Below, one piece after another: positions 13,501 to 22,731 of a stretch of DNA of 64,000 nt. Source of the DNA: Phymorhynchus buccinoides. Its lineage: Eukaryota > Mollusca > Gastropoda > Neogastropoda > Raphitomidae. The notes below the pieces were generated by a model. That model worked only from the letters and a program-made list of their open reading frames with translations, did no database searches and was not told where the DNA came from. Each line of letters starts with the position of its first letter. The stretch's first letter is position 1. The stretch covers positions 27,946,455-28,010,454 of the forward strand of contig CM065691.1 in NCBI GenBank assembly GCA_017654935.2, given 5' to 3'. Both the position numbers and the translations under genes were made by a program.

Positions 13501-16500
13501 ACTTCCAAGGTAGAGATATTTCATCGTAGCAACAGAGGTATTTTTAGACTGCTGCAAACTACAAAGAATTTACTCCATAATAAAATCCTTGTTACCAATA
13601 CTCAAACATCTGACAGTGATTTTCTTTCATATTCAAATATATATATATATCGAAAAGCTCCATTGCACTTGCAAATTAGGAAAGTGTTCTTAGTAAGCCA
13701 ACAGAAGACATAAAACATGGGAATTAAGCACAAGGTAGATGCTAGCAAGGAGCCAGTTTACTAGTAGTGTTTGTTTTTTATTATTAAACTGCCTGCTGTA
13801 CAACATTTCATACAGTAGAACTAGAAGGCTACCCTGTACTCCCACCTCCCCCTCAATCAAGTGTTTCAGTCCTGAGCTTCCTAAGAGTGTAGGGAGTTCA
13901 GGGCAAAACAAAACCAACTGAGTGAGGCATCTGCTCTAACGCAATTCTCCTGTCCAGCTCTCCAAAGTTTCCCTGCACATAAATTACCACTAATCTACAT
14001 TCCATACAATCTTCTTTAAACAAACTTTCTCTCTAATAAATCCAGTCACCTTATTCTGATCCCTGATCTCTGCCATCTTGAGCACCCAGGGGTGTGTCCA
14101 GATCTTCATGAGGTTCTGGTAGTCCTTGAAGAGGCGGGCCCCCTTGGAGGTGATCTGCCCATCGATCTGCCCACTGCGGTCCAGGTACTCTTGGTACAGA
14201 GTCATCTGCATCTCCGACAGGCGTACCGAGATCACGTACTCCTGCTTCGGCGGCAGAAACTTGGTCAGTGCTGAGTAGTCCCGCCGCTATAAACAAACAA
14301 ATGTTTTTTAGTAGTTGTTTTTTTCCATTACACAAAACATTGAATACACACAAAGAAGTTTTCTTCAGCTCCTTGTTTCTTTCTCGCATACCCATACCAA
14401 CCAACTGGTGGTCTGTACCCTCTCCCACCGTCACTGACCTGCACACAGCCTGCCAGCAGCTCGTGCAACACGTGGGCCCTCTGCTTCATGGTGTGCACAC
14501 CCCAAGTACTACCTTACACAGCACCACCTCCCACCGTCACTGACCTGCACACAGCCTGCCAGCAGCTCGTGCAACACGTGGACCCTCTGCTTCATGATGT
14601 GCACACCCCAAGTACTACCTGCTACACTGTACCACCTCCCACTGTCACTGTCACTGACCTGCACACAGCCTGTCAGCAGCTCGTGCAACACATGGGCCCT
14701 CTGCTTCATGATGCGCACAACCAAGTACAACCTTACACTGCACCACCTCCCACTGTCACTGACCTGTACACAGCCTGCCAGCAGCTTGTGCAACACATGG
14801 GCCCTCTGCTTCATGATGCGCACACCCCAAGTACCACCTTACACTGCACCACCTCCCACTGTCACTGACCTGTACACAGCCTGCCAGCAGCTCGTGCAAC
14901 ACATGGGCCCTCTGCTTCATGATGCGCACACCCCAAGTACCACCTTACACTGCACCACCTCCCACTGTCACTGACCTGTACACAGCCTGCCAGCAGCTCG
15001 TGCAACACATGGGCCCTCTGCTTCATGATGCGCACGTCCCAAGTACCACCTTACACTGCACCACCTCCCACTGTCACTGTCACTGACCTGTACACAGCCT
15101 GCCAGCAGCTCGTGCAACACATGGGCCCTCTGCATCATGATGCGCACACCCCAAGTACTACCATACACTGTACCACCTCCCACTGTCACTGACCTGTACA
15201 CAGCCTACCAGCAGCTCGTGCAACACATGGGCCCTCTGCATCATGATGCGCACATACCAAGTACTACCATACACTGTACCACCTCCCACTGTCACTGACC
15301 TGTACACAGCCTGCCAGCAGCTCGTGCAGCACATGGGCCCTCTGCTTCATGATGCGCACGTCCCTGCCGGTGGAGTCAGAGTGCTGCCCGTTGATGATGG
15401 GGTTCACGAACCGGTTGGCAAACTCCTTCTTCGTACCCAACAGGTTGGGCTTCACAAAGTCCACCATGCAGTGATCTGAACACAAAATTGATCCGTTACA
15501 AATCCATGACAAGTCTTCAAATCTTGCAAACTTTTCAGGTAAAGTTGCTAGCAGAAAAAAAACAAAGAGAAAGAAAAACTGATAAGACTCCCTCCCTCGT
15601 CCCCTTCATTCCTACCTATGAGTGACCACATTCATATCAGACTATTCTGCCGATCTGCTGAAGAACCCTTACATTATGGAACGGCAAAAACGAGACAGAG
15701 AAAGACAGACAAACAGACAGAGCTTGCTGAGAAGACGTTCAACACAAAGGTGCTGCTGAGTGACAGTCCTGGCCTGCACAGGTTTGTAGACCAGGACCTG
15801 TATTCACATCGAGATAGTACGAGACTTATCGTCATACCTTAGAAGTCAACATTTCTGAAAACATAACAGATAGAATGGTGTCCCCGGATTCTTTGGTATA
15901 AATAGTTCCCCCACCTTCTGGAAGTTCTGTGCTTGTAACTTCCTCTAATCTCTTTCTCTTTGACTCTGCCTTTTCTCTTTGCTTATTGTCATCTACCATC
16001 TTTCTGCCTTACCAGTCCATTCACCTGCCCTTTTTTCACAAAACATTTTCAAAAAAAAATTCCTCCAGCCGAAGTCGGACTTGCTGGGCCTAACTATTTC
16101 TTAGTTAGGCGCATAACGGCAGCATGACGCATCTGCGCTCATAATTGACAGGAAACTGTCTGAGCGATCGAAGATGAAGAAGAAGAATGGTGTAGGATGT
16201 GGGGGAGCAAGGGGTGAAAATTCAAAAAACCCAAACTGACACTCTATCAAGCTGTTCTGCAGCGGTGTTCCAGTGAGGACCACCCTGCGCCTGGTCTTGA
16301 TCTGGTTCATGGCCTTGGAGACCGCCGTGGCCGCATTCTTCATCAGGTGGCCCTCGTCACACACCACCAGGTCAGGGCCTGCACACGTCAGTTCACAACC
16401 AAATATATAATGTGTGCGTGAGCGTGCGTGTCTGCAGGGCTCCCAATCGTTCCACAAAACAAGGGGTCCCAGGAACTCCTTCACTTACAGTATAGAGGGT

Positions 16501-19500
16501 CCTAGAGGCGGGATAGAGGGTCCCAGTGGCATAGCGAATGCTAAAAAGAATTTTTCTAGTGCATCCCTGGGACCCCCTGCACATTCTTTTAGAGGGTCCT
16601 GTACAATTTTAGTGCTTCATAGACCCCCAAATGGGGGTCCCTGGGAGCCCTGGTCTGTGTGTGTGTGTGCGTGCTTGTGTACGTGTGTGTGTGCATGTGT
16701 GTGGGCATGTTGTCACTGTTGTTTTTGTTGTTACAATAAGATATATTATTTCAGGTGGTTCATGTAAGATATATTATTTTTGTGAAGCGCCTAGAGCCCC
16801 CACGGGAGATTAGGCGCTATAGAAATTATCATTATTATTATAGTACATACCTGCACACGTCAGTTCACAACAAAACATATAATACATACCTGCACACGTC
16901 AGTTCACAACAAAACATATAATACATACCCGCACACATCAGCTCACAACAAACATATAATACATACCTGCACATGTCAGTTCACAACAAAACGTATAATA
17001 CATACCTGCACACATCAGTTCACAACAAAACGTATAATACATACCTGCACACGTCAGTTCACAACAAAACATGTGCAGGTATGTGTGCGGGTGTGTATTA
17101 TATTACATGTGCAGGTATGTGTGCGGGTATGTATTATATGTTTTGTTGTGAAATGACGTGTGCAGGTATGTATTATATGTTTTTCTGTGAACTGACATGT
17201 GCAGGTATGCATTATACGTTTTGTTGTGGAGTCTTTAAGCCAGGGTACGTACGACATCAACAACATTAGGAAATGTTGGGAAAAGATGAATGGGGATATT
17301 ATCTCTTTCAAGACCAAAAAGAAAAATGAATAGCTAGGGTAGGGTTGGCTTCAAGCACTCATTCTTCACATGTATGTTGACTGGAAAACTGACCCGGGTC
17401 GATGAGGGATTTGTGGAAGATGGCTCTCTGACGCTTGTTCTTGACCCTGGTGCCCTGAGACAGGTTCCGCATCATCTCATAGCCCAGGATCATGATGCCT
17501 CCCTCCTGGTACCACTCCTCCAGGATGTCCGCCCTCTGGTGATTCTGCTTCACGCTGGACAGCTCATACACCTGGAAAACACAGGTACATTCTGGAGAGT
17601 AAGTCATCCCAGGCAAGGGATCTCTATGGAAGATACAGTCAGTCCTCCATTTTAAGACCCTCTGTTAAGCGACCACCTCTCATTTGAGACTGATTTTTTT
17701 TTTACTATATAAACAACCTCTCTTAAACGACTTTCTCTAAAATGCGACTTACGACCTCCATTTTGCTGTTTTTTACGACCGTTACCGTATCGGCATACAC
17801 TTGTAGCAAAGGGAAACAACTATGTGTATGTTCCGGTCAAGGACTCGAAAGCAGTCACTTCCCTTGTTCAAACAAATGGCGGAGAAAGAAGGTAAAGCAT
17901 GCGAGGTGAAACTACAATCTCGATTGCACGATCATATGATGTTGGATATGATTTTTTTTCCAGCACCTAATCAGTTTTCATGTGTTCTTTTTGTGTGTGT
18001 GCATGAAGAGGAGAGTTATCCGTAAAAAAAAATTTCTTCAACTGCCAGTGACCACCTCCATTATAAGACCGATTATTCTGGACATTTTAAAAGTCTTAAA
18101 ATAGAGGTTTGACTGTATCTCTTCATTTACGTCAAGGTCCAATGACTGCTTTTATCTTTGGATCGACAGCACCCCATCTTCTTCTACTGACTGAGAACAA
18201 AGTCATCATCTCCATCTGTAACAATGTGTTTATCATTGATAACGCCAATTCAACTATACTCCTATCACATCAAAACTGAGCTGTAAATAAATACAGTGGT
18301 ACCCCTCTAATAAGACCTTGAAAGTGCGGTGAAAAAAAAGTCTTATCTGAGGGGTGGTCTTATTAGAGGACCAAGCAACTTCCAAGTTGAAACTAGGTGA
18401 TCGGTCATACTCCATAAGTTGGAACTCAGTGATTCAGAATGGTTTCACTTTACAAAAAAAAAAGTTGAAAAGCAGCTCCTTTCCGCTATGAGACTGATAA
18501 ATCGGCGTTAGTGTGTGCACTACAACTCTCGCTGAATGCAAACAACTCACAAAATCCAATAAATGAAAGCAGCTGGCGCATTAGTGTTTGCCGTGATTTC
18601 GTATCTGCGGTGTATGCGGCGCCATTTTGTCAGCTGAGTTGTATGCGCGGTAAAAGTTCTGTGTGTGCAAACTGTGACTAAAAATGAGCGTTACTTTGTC
18701 ATGTTTTATGTTGTGTTGTGTCGTTGTGCATAATCCAGTATTTAGTAGGTCCGTTATGGCGAAGATTAGGTCTGTACTGTTATGTGTAGTTTGTGTGTGA
18801 GTGCAACATGGGCCATCGAAGTTGCCATCGGACCCGTTGCCATGACTTTCGATCACGAGTTCGTCTGCTTTTCATCGAGAGATCGATTTGCACGAACTTG
18901 ACTGCAAAAAGATAAGATTGTGGTCGCATCTCAACCCCTGAAATCGGGTCGTAAGTCGGAACTCAGGAAAAGTCGTATTTGCGGCATAGGATATATAGTG
19001 GAATGTGTTCGGGGAACAAAAAATCAGTCGTATGTGAGGAGAAGTCGCATTTGCGAGCGTCTTATTAGAGGGGTACCACTGTAACAGCTTGAAAGTACAA
19101 AATGGTGGTTAAGTTAAAAAAACTAACATCACAATGCAGGCCTGGTTGAACATCTAAAAATTGTCCCACCTCAAGATATGCCTATCACTTTTATTTTCTT
19201 CAAAAGACTTTAATTCTACTGAAACTATGTCTTTTTACACACGCACACACACACACAAATAGCTGATCAGCTGATAGGTCCCAGGTCTGTAATCAGTCAG
19301 GCGTACTTCAACAACCATGTCTGCACTTTTTCACGCACCTTTTGTTTTTGTTTTTTATTCCAGGCTATTTTATAAAAGTATAATCTCTACCTTCTCCAGA
19401 CCTGTTTACCCCCTACACAAGTCTGGCTGGAGTAGTCTGGGTATCTGAAATGAGTAGTTTTGGTGTGAAATGTGTAGTCCTATTTATTAAAACCATCAAA

Positions 19501-21618
19501 CACTGTTCACTGAAACTGAGTAGCAATCAAGAATTAAAGAGCATTCTTATCAATTTTCAAGAGTAGTAGAGGTCCAAACTGAGTAGAATACTACTCGAAA
19601 AGAGTAGAGTAACACGCATGGTAGTGGGGGCAAAGTGGTTTTCAAGGAAAATGGCCGGGGGTCCAGGGGGCCGAAGAAAATTCAATAAAATTCAATAAAT
19701 GAGAGTGAAATGTTCACTTATTCATGCCATTTCAATATCATTTTGTTTCAAACTGTTTCACGGATTTTCCGCGATTCGCGGAGGTCTACCATGCCTGAGT
19801 AAACGGGTCTGCTTCTCCTTTCAAACATGTTATCAAGTAAGAACACATCGTGCAAAAACTCTTACGTCCAGCCTGTCCTTTTCGTCGAGCCAAATGTCGA
19901 ACTCGTTCTCCCAGTTGAGCACGGTGTTGAGGGGGGACACCACCAGGCAGCGCCTCACCTTGGTCAGCTTTTTGTGGCTCATCATCGTGTGCACAAAGGC
20001 CACAACCTGCACAACACAAGGTATAAATTGTAAAGAAACTCTACGGAGAGCTGGACAACAGTGCCTCACCTTGGTCAGCTTTTTGTGGCTCATCACCGTG
20101 TGCACAAAGGCCACAACCTGTCACAACACAAGGTAATTGTACAGAAGCTCCACGGAGAGCTGGACAACAGTGCCTCACCTTGGTCAGCTTTTTGTGACTC
20201 ATCTCCGCGTGCACAAAGGCCACAACCTGTCACAACACAAGGTAATTGTACAGAAGCTCTACGGAGAGCTGGACAACAGTGCCTCACCTTGGTCAGCTTT
20301 TTGTGACTCATCTCAGCGTGCACAAAGGCCACAACCTGCACAACACAAGGTAATTGTACAGAAGCTCTACGGAGAGCTGGACAACAGTGCCTCACCTTGG
20401 TCAGCTTTTTGTGGCCCATCACAGTGTGCACAAAGGCCACAACCTGTCACATACAAGGTAATTGTACAGAAGCTCTACGGAGAGCTGGACAACAGTGCTT
20501 CACCTTGATCAGTTGTGGCCCATCACAGTGTGCGCGAACACCACAACCTGTCACATACAAGATATAAATTGTACAGAAGCTCTACGGAGAGCTGGACAAC
20601 AGTGCTTCACCTTGGTCAGCTTTTTGTGGCTCATTACAGTGTGCACAAAGGCCACAACCTGTCACATACAAGGTACCGTATTTTTCGGACAATAAGGCCG
20701 GGTTCACATTAGACGCGTAAGTTCCGTACGGAAAACCCTAAATAAGTGGAAGAAAGCAAGGATAAAAGTTTACGCATATAGGGGAAATTCGGACACGTGC
20801 GCAAATCTTTTCCCTTCTTTGTTTCACTTATTTATGTATTGCGCACGGGTTTCTGCATGGAATATCCGCTTATGTGTGTACACGGCCTAATAAAGCGATA
20901 CTTTTTTTTCTCCAGAGTGAGACCCCTGCACCTTATAATGTGACTACTAATATAGTAAGAAAATATAATTTAAAAAATCAGAATTTTGTGTAAAATTTGG
21001 GGGTGCGCCTTATAGTCCGAAAAATAGGGTATAAATTGTAAAGAAACTCTACAGAGAGCTGGACAACAGTGCTTCGTCTTGATCAGTTGTGGCCCATCAC
21101 TGTGTGCGCGAACACCACAACCTGTCACAACACAAGGTATAAATTGTAAAGAAACTCTACAGAGAGCTGGACAACAATGCTTCATCTTGATCAGTTGTGC
21201 CCCATCACCGCGTGCGCGAACACCACAACCTGTGCCACATGTCTCAATTGCCACGCTTTGCTTCAGCCAACAATACTTCTGGATTAATTTAAATACATCA
21301 CACGAATCCCCCACATTCTGTCTCCTTTTAGTTTCCCCAAGACATAAAAAGAAATTGAAGAAATTGATACAAACAGCCTACGCCTATCCAAGAGACACAG
21401 GGATAAATTATATGAGTAATATCAAATATGCAGTCACCATATCAAATATGCAGTCACCAGCATCAAGTTAGAGCAGAAATCAATAAAAAGTCCTGATCTA
21501 CTTACAGACAATGTTTTGCCCAGCCCCATGCAATGGGCAAGGATACAGCCAGCTGATGTCTCGTTTTTCTTTGCCCGCTCCAGCGATTCAAACAGACAAT
21601 CCCAAATAAACTGAACAG
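718..21618 (-). CDS. ATRX: ATRX-like SNF2 chromatin remodeler (partial, 10 exons)
   Basis: ATP-dependent nuclear chromatin remodeler of the SNF2 family (in vertebrates it acts with DAXX in H3.3 deposition). Minus-strand exons in transcript order: 21618-21506, 20006-19866, 17571-17394, 16378-16241, 15475-15300, 14286-14050, 5987-5818, 3966-3902, 3026-2855, 823-718. Phases agree across every junction, giving about 498 residues. Seen: motif [11 protein letters not shown], motif Ia [11 protein letters not shown], motif II DEGH, motif [11 protein letters not shown], the insert-lobe text [19 protein letters not shown], an acidic Ser-rich linker (exon 5987-5818), then [22 protein letters not shown] opening the C-terminal lobe. 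The wording fits ATRX better than RAD54L2/ARIP4, the main alternative. The 3' end of exon 5987-5818 has a weak donor and is uncertain. The 3' exons lie beyond position 1. N-terminal exons, including any ADD domain, are not found to the right of 21618. Five junctions are flanked by arrays derived from themselves. Confidence 0.93.
853..1709. mobile_element. CATGGGTGC-ended repeat, copy 1
   Basis: Begins CATGGGTGCAACT and ends AGTAGCACCCATG. Interior matches the copy at 4845-5770 (gacagacagttaaaatgatagacag, ttcagtttctggtaaaatt). A (CA)n-rich stretch (1140-1400) and a (GT)n run (1536-1626) lie inside. The spurious ORFs here are microsatellite translation. Confidence 0.7.
1080..1140 (-). repeat. 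SINE-type 3' tail (GCGCTATATAAG)
   Basis: Reverse-orientation tail with (TTA)n: tatatagcgcac then catggcgctttac. Similar tails at 16775-16842 and 28893-28968. Confidence 0.5.
1985..2250 (-). mobile_element. CAGGCATCAGAAT MITE, copy 1
   Basis: Ends caggcatcagaat and attctgacgcctg. Interior is the reverse complement of the copy at 37309-37558 (aaggctt, ttaacagaa, cctctgacag). Confidence 0.7.
2314..2442 (+). pseudogene. LINE reverse transcriptase C-terminal fragment
   Basis: Open 43-codon stretch ending [16 protein letters not shown], then [13 protein letters not shown]. FxPRTIxxWNxLP followed by FKxxL is the usual C-terminal signature of LINE ORF2 proteins. The trailing ctgtgccggtcgggg (from 2490) is shared with 63730. 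Confidence 0.8.
3027..3450 (-). repeat. Array seeded on the acceptor of ATRX exon 3026-2855
   Basis: Roughly a dozen degenerate units of 25-40 bp. On the minus strand they read TTGAATCACGCA(R)TGTTGTGTGTTGTSAGGTG, repeating the polypyrimidine-poor GTGTTGTGTGTTGTCAG acceptor of this exon. Most units carry AG followed by GTG. Confidence 0.8.
3594..3832. mobile_element. TTAA MITE, CCCTTTCACCGCCA family
   Basis: Flanked by TTAA (3590-3593, 3833-3836), ends CCCTTTCACCGCCAGCC and GGCGGTGAAAGGG. piggyBac-like by target site. Confidence 0.85.
4845..5770. mobile_element. CATGGGTGC-ended repeat, copy 2, split by another element
   Basis: Same termini and interior as 853-1709. Interrupted at a TTAA by the element at 4967-5509. 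A third fragment is at 3453-3525. Confidence 0.7.
4967..5509 (+). mobile_element. TTAA-flanked element with a first-exon remnant
   Basis: Flanked by TTAA at 4963-4966 and 5510-5513, with 13-bp termini CTTTTCTACTACC and GGTAGCAGAAGAG. The empty site (gcaacttagg) is visible in the sister repeat at 853-1709. Contains a GC-rich promoter-like stretch, then ATG at 5211 ([14 protein letters not shown] and on) running to a GTAAAT donor-like site near 5373. A piggyBac-type deletion derivative is likely. Confidence 0.7.
5988..6322 (-). repeat. 41-bp minisatellite seeded on an ATRX acceptor (left part)
   Basis: About eight units of ~41 bp. On the minus strand each reads TTTCTTTATTACAG then GGAAAA, the same acceptor and first exon bases as ATRX exon 5987-5818. 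Units drift away from the exon (tgtaataaag to tatagtaaag). The array continues at 13170-13235 on the far side of the 6.8-kb transposon. Confidence 0.9.
6922..12351 (+). CDS. Large transposon-borne protein, four exons, DDE-like core
   Basis: Unrecognised family. Exons 6922-6982, 8011-9925, 10244-10554 and 10916-12351 join in perfect phase into 1,240 sense codons plus a stop. The ATG at 6922 is chosen because the 61-nt exon ends at a GTAAGT donor and restores phase at the 8011 acceptor. Layout: conserved N-terminal region (~1-193), Ser-rich spacer, long coiled coil (~253-408), central region with HADGTSR (Asp ~506), LHCNAH (~612-617) and RDNRFNNLF, a basic helical segment ([20 protein letters not shown] area), an acidic Asp/Glu stretch (~1083-1125), and a C-terminal SH3/Tudor-like module ([17 protein letters not shown]). 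An in-frame TAA occurs at codon 193 (8526-8528). An ADGT aspartate plus a C-x-A-H motif resembles RNase-H-fold transposases such as hAT or KDZ; that is inference. It may be a transposase or a protein carried by the element. Confidence 0.75.
7690..7980. repeat. CA-rich imperfect repeats in intron 1 of the transposon gene
   Basis: Cacacac blocks alternating with catgtacacagtgtgacat units. No coding evidence. The rest of this intron (6983-7689) shows nothing recognisable beyond a C run at 7571-7584. Confidence 0.8.
10680..10800 (-). mobile_element. GAA-tailed SINE fragment inside the transposon gene intron
   Basis: Reads ttcttcttctgcattcccagg, then ggttttcagttttcactggtctcc, the 3' end of the family at 38160-38515, in reverse orientation. 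Confidence 0.7.
13170..13235 (-). repeat. 41-bp minisatellite, right part after transposon
   Basis: About one and a half further units of the array at 5988-6322, resuming directly at the CTATAAT target duplication. Confidence 0.85.
14420..15299 (-). repeat. ~107-bp array carrying copies of an ATRX exon 3' end
   Basis: Eight extra copies of the 3' part of exon 15475-15300 plus ~50 bp of intron. On the minus strand each encodes the [23 protein letters not shown] segment followed by a GTCAGTGAC donor. Unit spacing is 102-118 bp, with differences at a few sites, including copies with a doubled GTCACT. The copies stay largely open in frame, which produces the long spurious ORFs here. Confidence 0.93.
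15882..16183 (+). mobile_element. GAA-tailed SINE with 10-bp target duplication
   Basis: Starts ccccgg, contains ccaccttctggaagttctgtgc and ttagttaggcgcataacgg, ends in gaagatgaagaagaa. Flanked by AGAATGGTGT at 15872-15881 and 16184-16193. Confidence 0.85.
16775..16842 (+). repeat. SINE-type 3' tail (GCGCTATAGAAAT)
   Basis: gaagcgcctagagcccccacg, then ggcgctatagaaatt and (ATT)n, typical of invertebrate SINE tails. Confidence 0.5.
16850..17225. repeat. 38-bp array from an ATRX acceptor, with an inverted half
   Basis: Six direct units of ~38 bp (16850-17075) contain, on the minus strand, GTTGTGAACTGACGTGTGCAG, the acceptor region of ATRX exon 16378-16241. From about 17070 to 17225 three to four units run in the opposite orientation, giving a foldback of about 150-bp arms. 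Each unit has CAGGTATG, both an acceptor-like and a donor-like motif. Confidence 0.85.
17636..18115. mobile_element. TA-flanked CAGTCARWCCTC element
   Basis: Ends CAGTCAGTCCTCCATTTTAAGACC and GAGGTTTGACTG, flanked by TA. Pogo/Tigger-type ends. Internal ATG region at 17870 ([11 protein letters not shown]) may be a transposase remnant. Confidence 0.75.
18294..19081. mobile_element. TA-flanked CAGTGGTACCCCTC element, 788 bp
   Basis: Ends CAGTGGTACCCCTCTAATAAG and its inverse, TA on both sides. No intact ORF. Pogo/Tigger-like deletion derivative. Confidence 0.8.
19398..19615 (-). mobile_element. CAGACCTGTTTAC MITE, reverse copy
   Basis: Begins cagacctgtttaccccctaca. Interior is the reverse complement of 53687-53894 (actactca, ccaaaactactc). 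Confidence 0.65.
20676..21029. mobile_element. TA-flanked MITE (CCGTATTTTTCGGAC family) with nested insert
   Basis: Left terminus CCGTATTTTTCGGAC and right terminus GTCCGAAAAATAGGG, flanked by TA. The target aaggTAtaaattg is intact in sister repeat units nearby, so the empty site is visible. Tc1/mariner-type by its TA duplication. A second element is inserted inside. Confidence 0.9.
20696..20887. mobile_element. 192-bp nested MITE, TAA target duplication
   Basis: Ends GGCCGGGTTCACA and TGTGTACACGGCC, flanked on both sides by TAA. A 3-bp TAA duplication and GGCC termini suggest PIF/Harbinger type. It is inserted in the MITE 20676-21029. Confidence 0.75.
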
Positions 21619-21889
21619 CTGAAACAGGAAAAAAAAAGAATTGTAACAGTATGCTTTAATAGACAAGATTTCAATGTAAGTACATTTGTTTCAAACTTGT
21701 GTGTGCGTGCTTGTGTGCGTGCATTGTGTGTTTGAGTATCTGCGTGTGTTACCTTCTGCATTATTTTCTACATCACCGAAATTCTTTTCCTTCTTCTCAT
21801 GAAGTCATGGGATATAAACAAAACCAACCGCTTGGCAACACTTCCAACCAGGGCTTCTGAAAACGTAGATTGTGCGGATTTACGTACAA

Positions 21890-22450
21890 CAGCTCTCAAA
21901 TCCCCCCCCCCTAGAATGTCACTCAAACCATGCATGAGATTTACCCTTTAAAATCTCAAGAAGAGGGTGAGGTGACGCATTAAAATGATTTATGCGTTAA
22001 CACAGCTGTTAATTTTCAGTAAGATGACAACGTTGCTCATTTCAATAGTCTGCTAGGCCAAACTAGGCTACTGCCACAATGAGGAGTCGCTAACCTAGAT
22101 ATAAAATTTTTTTAAAGATTGTGCAGACACTGTCAGAACGTAGTAAACATAGAAAACTCATTGTTCATTTCTCAAAATCCAATAAAATTGTTGCAAACAC
22201 TTGATATTCCTTTCGTCAACATACCACCAGTCTGGCAAGTGATAAAGAAAACTTGAAGACAAAGGAGAAACAGATTGTTCGTCAAAAACAAAAACAGGCA
22301 CCCAAAAAAATAGTGATCAGTAGGTGTGAGAATGAAGTGTTGTATACATGTGTGCATGTACGTGTGTGCGTGTGTCTGTGTAAGTGCCGTTTACTTACGT
22401 AGGAAGTAGGGTCTTGAGCCTTTACAATTTGAAACTGGGGGTGAACATAC
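21890..22450 (+). mobile_element. Dispersed repeat related to 43145-43545
   Basis: Matches the reverse complement of 43145-43545 over ~400 bp (catgcatgagatttaccc, aatctcaagaagagggtgag, acgttgctcat, gtctgctag, cacttgatattcc, ctttacaatttgaa). It ends in one gggggtgaacatacccctt unit of the 32-bp minisatellite at 42085-43155. Confidence 0.75.
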
Positions 22451-22546
22451 CCCTTATGGCTGGTACCCACGTGTCGTCATATCCGGCCACAAGGAGCGCC
22501 ATATTATGGGAGACCGCCATCTTAGTCACTAACTTTTTTTGAAAAA

Positions 22547-22591
22547 TGCCAGATCGATGCTGCGTATTTGGCTGTTCCAATTCAAAACTTA
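22547..22591 (+). pseudogene. THAP-type zinc finger first-exon remnant
   Basis: ATG then PDRCCVFGCSNSK before a stop. The M-x-x-x-C-C-x-x-x-x-C-x-N start is typical of THAP domains, including P-element transposases. Only the first ~14 codons are visible, so this is tentative. Confidence 0.45.
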
Positions 22592-22731
22592 TCTAAACTG
22601 TATTTATAACATCTGGATGTTTTCTTTACACATTTAGATAACATTTTCACTTTGTTTACACACAAATGACTAAGATGGCGACACTTTCGTTAGAATGGTC
22701 GAGATGCGCACGCAGGTGGGTTGGAGCCATA

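Larger units (their letters stand above)
20007..21245 (-). repeat. ~115-bp array carrying copies of an ATRX exon 5' half
   Basis: Eight extra copies of the acceptor plus first ~55 bases of exon 20006-19866 (minus-strand text [17 protein letters not shown]), joined to ~60 bp of other sequence. They start near 20077, 20196, 20310, 20406, 20518, 20628, 21085 and 21190. Copies 6 and 7 are separated by a nested pair of MITEs (20676-21029). Confidence 0.93.

Noticed and set aside
14488..15512. Long overlapping ORFs on both strands
   Set aside because: They are translations of the exon-derived 107-bp array. Only exons 15475-15300 and 14286-14050 have family support.
16101..16484. Single-exon ORF containing the DEGH motif
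   Set aside because: Only 16378-16241 is exon. The rest reads through the introns on either side, including SINE sequence at the low-coordinate end.
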